This document shows positions 59,926 to 64,000 of a stretch of 64,000 nucleotides of DNA, one piece after another. The stretch's first letter is position 1. Each line of letters starts with the position of its first letter. The position numbers and the translations under genes were made by a program. The notes below the pieces were generated by a model. That model made no database searches. It saw only the letters and a list, made by a program, of their open reading frames with translations, and was not told the origin of the DNA. The DNA is taken from contig CAYLWO010000002.1 in assembly GCA_964387285.1 (NCBI GenBank), positions 1 through 64,000 of the forward strand, given 5' to 3'. This DNA comes from Anaerohabitans sp964387285 (GTDB lineage: Bacteria; Zhuqueibacterota; Zhuqueibacteria; Residuimicrobiales; Residuimicrobiaceae).

Positions 59926-60863
59926 AATGGCTGCGACAACTCGGACCTTTGCTGGCATTGTTCGTCATGATCGTGCTGCTCAGTCTGTCATCACCGTATT
60001 TTTTTACTGCTGACAATCTTCTCAACATTTTCAGGCAGTCATCCGTGAACGCGTTATTGGCGTTGGGGCAACTCTTGGTTATTATCACGGCCGGAATCGA
60101 TCTTTCGGTCGGGTCGATTGTCGGTTTGTGTGCTGTGATGGCGGCGATGTTTTTAAAGGCAGGCTGGCCGGTGATGGTGAGTATCCTGGGTTGTCTGGTT
60201 GTCGGCGCCGCGGTCGGATGGTTGAATGGCGCCATGCTCACCAAACTGAAACTGCCGCATCCGTTCATTTCCACACTTGCCACCATGAATATCGCCCGTG
60301 GATTGGCGCTGATCATTTCGGGCGGTTTCCCGATCTCGGATTTGCCGGCCGGTTATCGGATTTTGGGCGCCTCATCGGCCGGTATTATTCCGATACCTGT
60401 GATTGTCGTTTTGCTTGTCTATGTCGTTTTTCATATCTTTCTCACTAAAACCATTGTCGGTCGTGACATCTATGCCATTGGCGGTAATAAGACGGCCGCG
60501 TATTATTCCGGGATTCCGACCCATCGACGTCTGGTGATGGTGTACATGCTGAGCGGCGTTTTAGCCGGACTCGCGGCCGTCATCCTTACCGGACGGATGA
60601 ATTCCGGATTTCCGCTGGCAGGTGTGGGGGCTGAACTGGACAGCATTGCAGCGGTGATCATTGGCGGCGCGAGTTTTTTTGGCGGCGTCGGCACCGTATG
60701 GGGAACCCTGATCGGTGCGCTGCTGATGGGAGTGTTGCGCAATGGATTAAATCTGTTGGATGTATCGGCAAATTGGCAGACCGTCGTAATCGGGACCGTG
60801 ATTGTCTGGGCCGTATGGATGGATGTGGTGCGGCTGCGGATGATGAAGAGACGTGATCAATAA
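59922..60863 (+). CDS. Sugar ABC transporter permease (RbsC-type)
   Basis: The 313-residue membrane protein (about 9-10 helices) has the family segments 'NLLNIFRQSSVNALLALGQL', 'GIDLSVGSIVGLCAVMAAM', 'HPFISTLATMNIARGLALII', 'GRDIYAIGGNKTAAYYSGI', 'GMNSGFPLAGVGAELDSIAA'-like and 'VIIGGASFFGGVGTVWGTLI'. It forms the channel with the preceding ATPase; the ATG overlaps that gene's stop. Binding-protein genes follow. Confidence 0.93.
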   Translation: MKWLRQLGPLLALFVMIVLLSLSSPYFFTADNLLNIFRQSSVNALLALGQLLVIITAGIDLSVGSIVGLCAVMAAMFLKAGWPVMVSILGCLVVGAAVGWLNGAMLTKLKLPHPFISTLATMNIARGLALIISGGFPISDLPAGYRILGASSAGIIPIPVIVVLLVYVVFHIFLTKTIVGRDIYAIGGNKTAAYYSGIPTHRRLVMVYMLSGVLAGLAAVILTGRMNSGFPLAGVGAELDSIAAVIIGGASFFGGVGTVWGTLIGALLMGVLRNGLNLLDVSANWQTVVIGTVIVWAVWMDVVRLRMMKRRDQ

Positions 60864-60889
60864 GATTCCCTGGATGAAAGGATTGATAA

Positions 60890-61849
60890 ATGCACCGGCA
60901 AAAAATTTATTTTCGTTTGCTAATCATGATGACGGCACTCGTCTCACTCATGTGCCCCGGTTCAGGTAAAAAAGAGTATCGCGTGACGCTGGTGGCCAAA
61001 GCAATGGACAGTGAGTTCTGGCAGAATGTGAAACAGGGGGCAACGGATGCTGCCGCACAGTTGCCGGATGTTAGGTTGACGGTGCTTGCCCCGGCGCGTG
61101 AGATCAATATCGACCAGCAGGTGAACATTCTGGAAGACCAGATATTGAAACAGGTTTCGGCCATCGCCATTGCTCCATGTGGATCGGCTGAAATCATTCC
61201 CATGCTCAACAAAGCGCACGTGAATAATATTCCTGTGATAAGTTTTGGCTCGGATATCGAGTGGGAACATAAATCGAGTTATGTCGGCACCGATAATCGG
61301 TTAGGAGGGCGACTGGCCGGCCATTACATTGTCAACGTATTGAATGGGAAGGGGAAGGTCGCTGTCATTCGCGGTATTTTAGGCATTCATGATCATGAAG
61401 AACGGGTTGGCGGATTTCTGGATGCTGTTCAGGGTTTTACGGGCATCAAAATCGTTGCGTTGCAGCCGGCAAACAGCGAGCGGGAATTAGCCTTGACCGT
61501 TATGGAGAATATCCTGACCTCGCACCCGGAATTAAACGCCGTCTTTATCACCAGTGATCAAATGGCGCTTGGCGCCCTGGAAGCAATAGACGCCCATCGA
61601 TTGACCGGCAAATTAATCACTGTTGGGTTCGATGGCGGCCGGGAAGCCATTCAAGCCATTCGGGAAGGACGACTCACGGCGGAAGTCGCTCAAAATCCCC
61701 ATAACATGGGACGGTTGGCCTTTTTGACGGCTTATCAAGCTGCCAAAGGGAAAGTGGTGGAAAAACGGATTGATACCGGGACTGCCCTCATCAACAAATC
61801 CAATGTGGATGAGTATTATTCAGCGGATAACAATCGAATTCAACAGTGA
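60890..61849 (+). CDS. Periplasmic sugar-binding protein 1
   Basis: This 319-residue type I (RbsB/peripla_BP_4) binding protein has an N-terminal signal ending near 'VSLMCPGSG', a possible but imperfect lipobox. Then 'YRVTLVAKAMDSEFWQNVKQ', 'APAREINIDQQVNILEDQIL', 'VGTDNRLGGRLAGHYIV', 'GKVAVIRGILGIHDHEERVG' and 'VGFDGGREAIQAIREG' follow in order. An AAAGGA ribosome site precedes the ATG. It delivers substrate to the RbsA/RbsC-type importer upstream. Confidence 0.92.
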   Translation: MHRQKIYFRLLIMMTALVSLMCPGSGKKEYRVTLVAKAMDSEFWQNVKQGATDAAAQLPDVRLTVLAPAREINIDQQVNILEDQILKQVSAIAIAPCGSAEIIPMLNKAHVNNIPVISFGSDIEWEHKSSYVGTDNRLGGRLAGHYIVNVLNGKGKVAVIRGILGIHDHEERVGGFLDAVQGFTGIKIVALQPANSERELALTVMENILTSHPELNAVFITSDQMALGALEAIDAHRLTGKLITVGFDGGREAIQAIREGRLTAEVAQNPHNMGRLAFLTAYQAAKGKVVEKRIDTGTALINKSNVDEYYSADNNRIQQ

Positions 61850-61890
61850 ATTGCGCACAGGTTGTCGGTATGTGAAAGGAAGACATCCGT

Positions 61891-62817
61891 ATGAGACGCT
61901 GCTACAAGAGGGTTCTCATGACCGTCATAATGCCCTGCTTTCTGTGGTTGACGTGCCATGATGCATCGAAGCAGAAAATACGCATTACTGTCGTCACCCA
62001 GTCGATGGATAGTGAATTTTGGCAAAAAGTAAAACTAGGCGCTGAAGACGCTGCCAAAGAATTCCCGGAAGTTAAATTATCGGTGCTGGCGCCTGCACGG
62101 GAAATCAATATCGATCAGCAGGTAAATATTATTGAAGATCAAATATTAAAGCATGTTTCTGCATTGGCTGTCTCACCCTGCGGCACAGCTGAAATTTTAC
62201 CCGTTCTTGAAAAGGCGCGCGCCCTGTCGATTCCGGTCGTTATCTTCAATTCGGACATTGAATGGCAACACAAATTGACTTTTGTCGGAACCGACAATCG
62301 AATGGGGGGGCGATTGGCCGGCGAGCGCATTATCGACGCTTTGCATGGCAAAGGAAAAGTCGCTGTCATTCGGGGCATCATGGGGATTCGCGGCCATGAG
62401 GAGCGTGTCGCAGGCTTTTTAGATGCCGTAAAAATCGCTTCCGGAATCGAGGTGGTCGCCATACAACCGGCAAATAGTGAACGGGAATTGGCACTGACCG
62501 TCATGGAGAATATTCTCACACTCCATCCTGATCTGGATGCGGCATTCATAACAAATGATGGCATGGCGCTCGGCGCACTGGAAGCCGTGGATAGTCATCG
62601 ACTCTCCGGCAGGCTCATCATGATCGGATTCGATGCCGGACACGAGGCCGTTAATGCCGTTCGCGCAGGCCGGTTAACCGCCGTAATAGCCCAGGATCCC
62701 TACAATATGGGCAGGCAATCCTTTTGGGCAGCGTTGAAAGCAGCACAAAATGAAACCATCCCAAAACGCATCGATACGGGTACACGGTTGATTGATAGAG
62801 AAAACGTGGATCGGTAG
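61891..62817 (+). CDS. Periplasmic sugar-binding protein 2 (tandem paralogue)
   Basis: The 308-residue binding protein is highly similar to the preceding gene along its length: 'SMDSEFWQKVKLGAEDAAKE', 'LAPAREINIDQQVNIIEDQI', 'FVGTDNRMGGRLAGERI' and 'GKVAVIRGIMGIRGHEER'. Its signal ends 'LWLTC', a better lipobox. It arose by local duplication, and divergence is concentrated in surface and some cleft segments, for example 'ISFGSDIEWEHK' against 'VIFNSDIEWQHK'. AAAGGAAG precedes the ATG. It may widen the range of the single importer. Confidence 0.92.
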   Translation: MRRCYKRVLMTVIMPCFLWLTCHDASKQKIRITVVTQSMDSEFWQKVKLGAEDAAKEFPEVKLSVLAPAREINIDQQVNIIEDQILKHVSALAVSPCGTAEILPVLEKARALSIPVVIFNSDIEWQHKLTFVGTDNRMGGRLAGERIIDALHGKGKVAVIRGIMGIRGHEERVAGFLDAVKIASGIEVVAIQPANSERELALTVMENILTLHPDLDAAFITNDGMALGALEAVDSHRLSGRLIMIGFDAGHEAVNAVRAGRLTAVIAQDPYNMGRQSFWAALKAAQNETIPKRIDTGTRLIDRENVDR

Positions 62818-62971
62818 GGAGGATTTTGTCAATGTGCGCGCTGAGCCAAGAGCCGAGAGTTAAAAATCAACGTTGTGCAAAAATCTTCGTAAGCGTAACA
62901 ATTCGGCATTCCCGTTCATTTGCAGAAAAAGGACTTTCTGTACAAATCCGGCAACCAGGCCGGAGGATGAT

Positions 62972-63733
62972 CTATTGATCCAACATAACGTGGGCATCCG
63001 ATATATAGGACATATCTTTCTGGTTTCTAAAAAAGTCCATCCAGATATAATGCAGATGCCGTTCATGGCTTACGCGTACACCATGGTTTGAGCCGAGAGG
63101 AATGTGCAGCAATGTATCCTCTTCAAATAGTGCCTCGTGTCCATCCGCAGTAACATAACAGGAATTTTCCGGCAAGCCATAGAATAATTGTTCCAGCATC
63201 GGGTGGCTATGGGGCGCCACCTCATCCGGTCCTATTGTTTGCACCGAACCCATGGACATCCGCGGAACGAGATTATTCGGGATCAGCATGCGGCTGACTG
63301 TTTTTTTACTCTTAATGTCTTCTTTGTAAGGGTGACAGTCTGCATAATTGGCAAAATAGGGATATTTATTCGCTACGGTTTTCAAATAGACCTGATCCGG
63401 TTTGCTCAATTCCAGGATAATTTCGAGAAACGCAATGTCAGGATCATGCGCTTCTACAGCAAACGATCTTTGTGCATCCGGCACAAAAACTGAAAGCCTG
63501 TGAAAGGGAAAAGTCCTGACCCCGTGCCTGATCACGCCTTTTCCGCTGAAGAAAAGAAAGACCAAACTCCTTTGTTCACTCGGATATGCTTCATACACGG
63601 CGCCACGATGAACGATTACATGATTTGTAGTGACGCCTTCAATCTCGCCCTTGAGTAATTCATGTTTCAGGACTCCTGTCTGCCCGGATGATAAATTGTG
63701 GCGGGTCTTTTCAATCTTGATACAGTCAGCCAT
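62972..63733 (-). CDS. Bicupin-type protein, function unknown
   Basis: The 253-residue protein shows two cupin-like halves. The second has metal ligands in 'EVAPHSHPMLEQLFYGL' (H-x-H-x4-E) and 'HIPLGSNHGVRV' (second-motif His). The first half, 'NHVIVHRGAVYEAYPSEQRS', is degenerate. It resembles sugar-isomerase-like or (S)-ureidoglycine-aminohydrolase-like cupins, but I cannot name it. It has no signal peptide. Two bases separate it from the ceramidase-like gene upstream on the same strand, so they share a transcript. It converges with the importer genes, and the 154-base space between has no clear terminator. Confidence 0.75.
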   Translation of the reverse strand: MADCIKIEKTRHNLSSGQTGVLKHELLKGEIEGVTTNHVIVHRGAVYEAYPSEQRSLVFLFFSGKGVIRHGVRTFPFHRLSVFVPDAQRSFAVEAHDPDIAFLEIILELSKPDQVYLKTVANKYPYFANYADCHPYKEDIKSKKTVSRMLIPNNLVPRMSMGSVQTIGPDEVAPHSHPMLEQLFYGLPENSCYVTADGHEALFEEDTLLHIPLGSNHGVRVSHERHLHYIWMDFFRNQKDMSYISDAHVMLDQ

Positions 63734-63735
63734 TG

Positions 63736-64000
63736 CTATTCTTCATTCAAATATAATTTATCTATCAGCTTGTGTGCGGTAGCGACGATTATTTCTGATG
63801 ATTCCGGATTTACGATGCAGACGCTGGGTTCATAGCCTCCTTCCTCCATTTGATCGCCTGGCGGAATATAGGAAATGTATTCATTGGCGATGCCCACGGT
63901 CATGGGATTTGCCGACGCGACCGGCTGGATCATCTGCATACCTGTTGTATGGTACAGTTCTCCGGGACTCATGATCAGGACGCTATCATTCAACTTTAGG
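63736..64000 (-). CDS. Neutral/alkaline ceramidase-like protein, C-terminal part (cut by window edge)
   Basis: The frame stays open to the right edge, so only the last 87 or so residues are visible. 'SVLIMSPGELYHTTGMQM', 'ANPMTVGIANEYISYIPPGD', 'QMEEGGYEPSVCIVNPES' and the terminal 'ATAHKLIDKLY' match the end of the neutral/alkaline non-lysosomal ceramidase-like family found in many bacterial sugar and lipid loci. In the full protein this part closes the catalytic domain. Function beyond amidase-like hydrolysis is uncertain. Confidence 0.7.
   Translation of the reverse strand, partial: LKLNDSVLIMSPGELYHTTGMQMIQPVASANPMTVGIANEYISYIPPGDQMEEGGYEPSVCIVNPESSEIIVATAHKLIDKLYLNEE

Noticed and set aside
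1..64000. CRISPR array, rRNA, tRNA or prophage structural genes
   Set aside because: No regularly spaced direct repeats, no conserved rRNA segments and no cloverleaf with CCA-like end were seen in any gap on reading; no phage morphogenesis gene was recognised. A tRNA scan would settle it.

Overview
The window comes from a Gram-negative-type bacterium. Visible signs are a Wzi-like capsule barrel, other outer-membrane barrel genes, several lipoprotein signals, an Mpl-type murein recycling ligase and a RodZ-like protein. A GWxTD-domain protein, many SPASM-type radical SAM proteins and a dockerin-bearing beta-helix protein suggest a member of the Fibrobacterota-Chlorobiota-Bacteroidota (FCB) assemblage or a neighbouring candidate phylum such as KSB1 or Calditrichota. 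That placement is inference from gene content, not phylogeny. No rRNA, tRNA or CRISPR array was seen.

Layout. 0-10 kb: a DUF6483 protein, two small repeat elements, a secreted esterase-like hydrolase, a DUF1080 lipoprotein, a SIR2-like NADase candidate immediately upstream of nadB, an OLD-like ATPase without its TOPRIM domain, an M20 peptidase, a WbqC-like protein and a GT4 glycosyltransferase. 10-16.6 kb: a large secreted beta-helix protein ending in a dockerin, a small membrane protein, Tex, and a membrane-anchored lytic transglycosylase with an altered motif. 16.7-31.7 kb: one long rightward cluster of 13 genes. It has five paralogous membrane GT2 glycosyltransferases, three radical SAM proteins, a methyltransferase, a flippase-like membrane protein, a Wzi-like barrel, a DUF3108 protein and a PHP-type phosphoesterase, with many 4-base start/stop overlaps. 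It looks like a surface glycoconjugate system that I cannot match to a described one, and it is the best candidate here for an undescribed system. A decayed outer-membrane protein gene lies on the opposite strand inside it.

31.7-47.6 kb: mostly leftward housekeeping genes. These are an R3H protein, the tightly overlapping run ubiA-like/dtd/maf/rodZ-like/mpl, a URO-D-like methyltransferase (rightward), a GWxTD protein, smc, a GH2-like membrane protein lacking both catalytic acids, and a zinc metallopeptidase. 47.7-56.9 kb: a SUI1/YciH homologue, a barrel protein, a DedA protein, a spore-photoproduct-lyase-like radical SAM gene overlapping a ParB-like gene, ssb with a near-consensus promoter, a nucleoside-salvage group (cdd, udk, tdk, purine nucleoside phosphorylase), and a Tat-exported Gfo/Idh/MocA oxidoreductase. 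57.0-58.3 kb: an AT-rich island with a possible integrase remnant, strong inverted repeats, a MazE/MazF pair whose toxin is short, and a barrel-like fragment. 58.4-64 kb: a ribose-type ABC importer with two tandem paralogous binding proteins, then leftward cupin and ceramidase-like genes, the last cut by the window edge.

Small dispersed repeats join distant parts of the window. A family of about 185 bp has two long copies in opposite orientation around the 1.3-9.9 kb segment and two shorter hairpin copies at 21.7 and 55.5 kb. A second family of about 55 bp has copies at 12.9 and 54.5 kb. A separate element of 175 bp with 33-bp imperfect terminal inverted repeats lies at 0.92-1.09 kb. Start codons were moved from the longest possible ORF wherever a Shine-Dalgarno sequence, signal peptide or family N-terminus argued for it.
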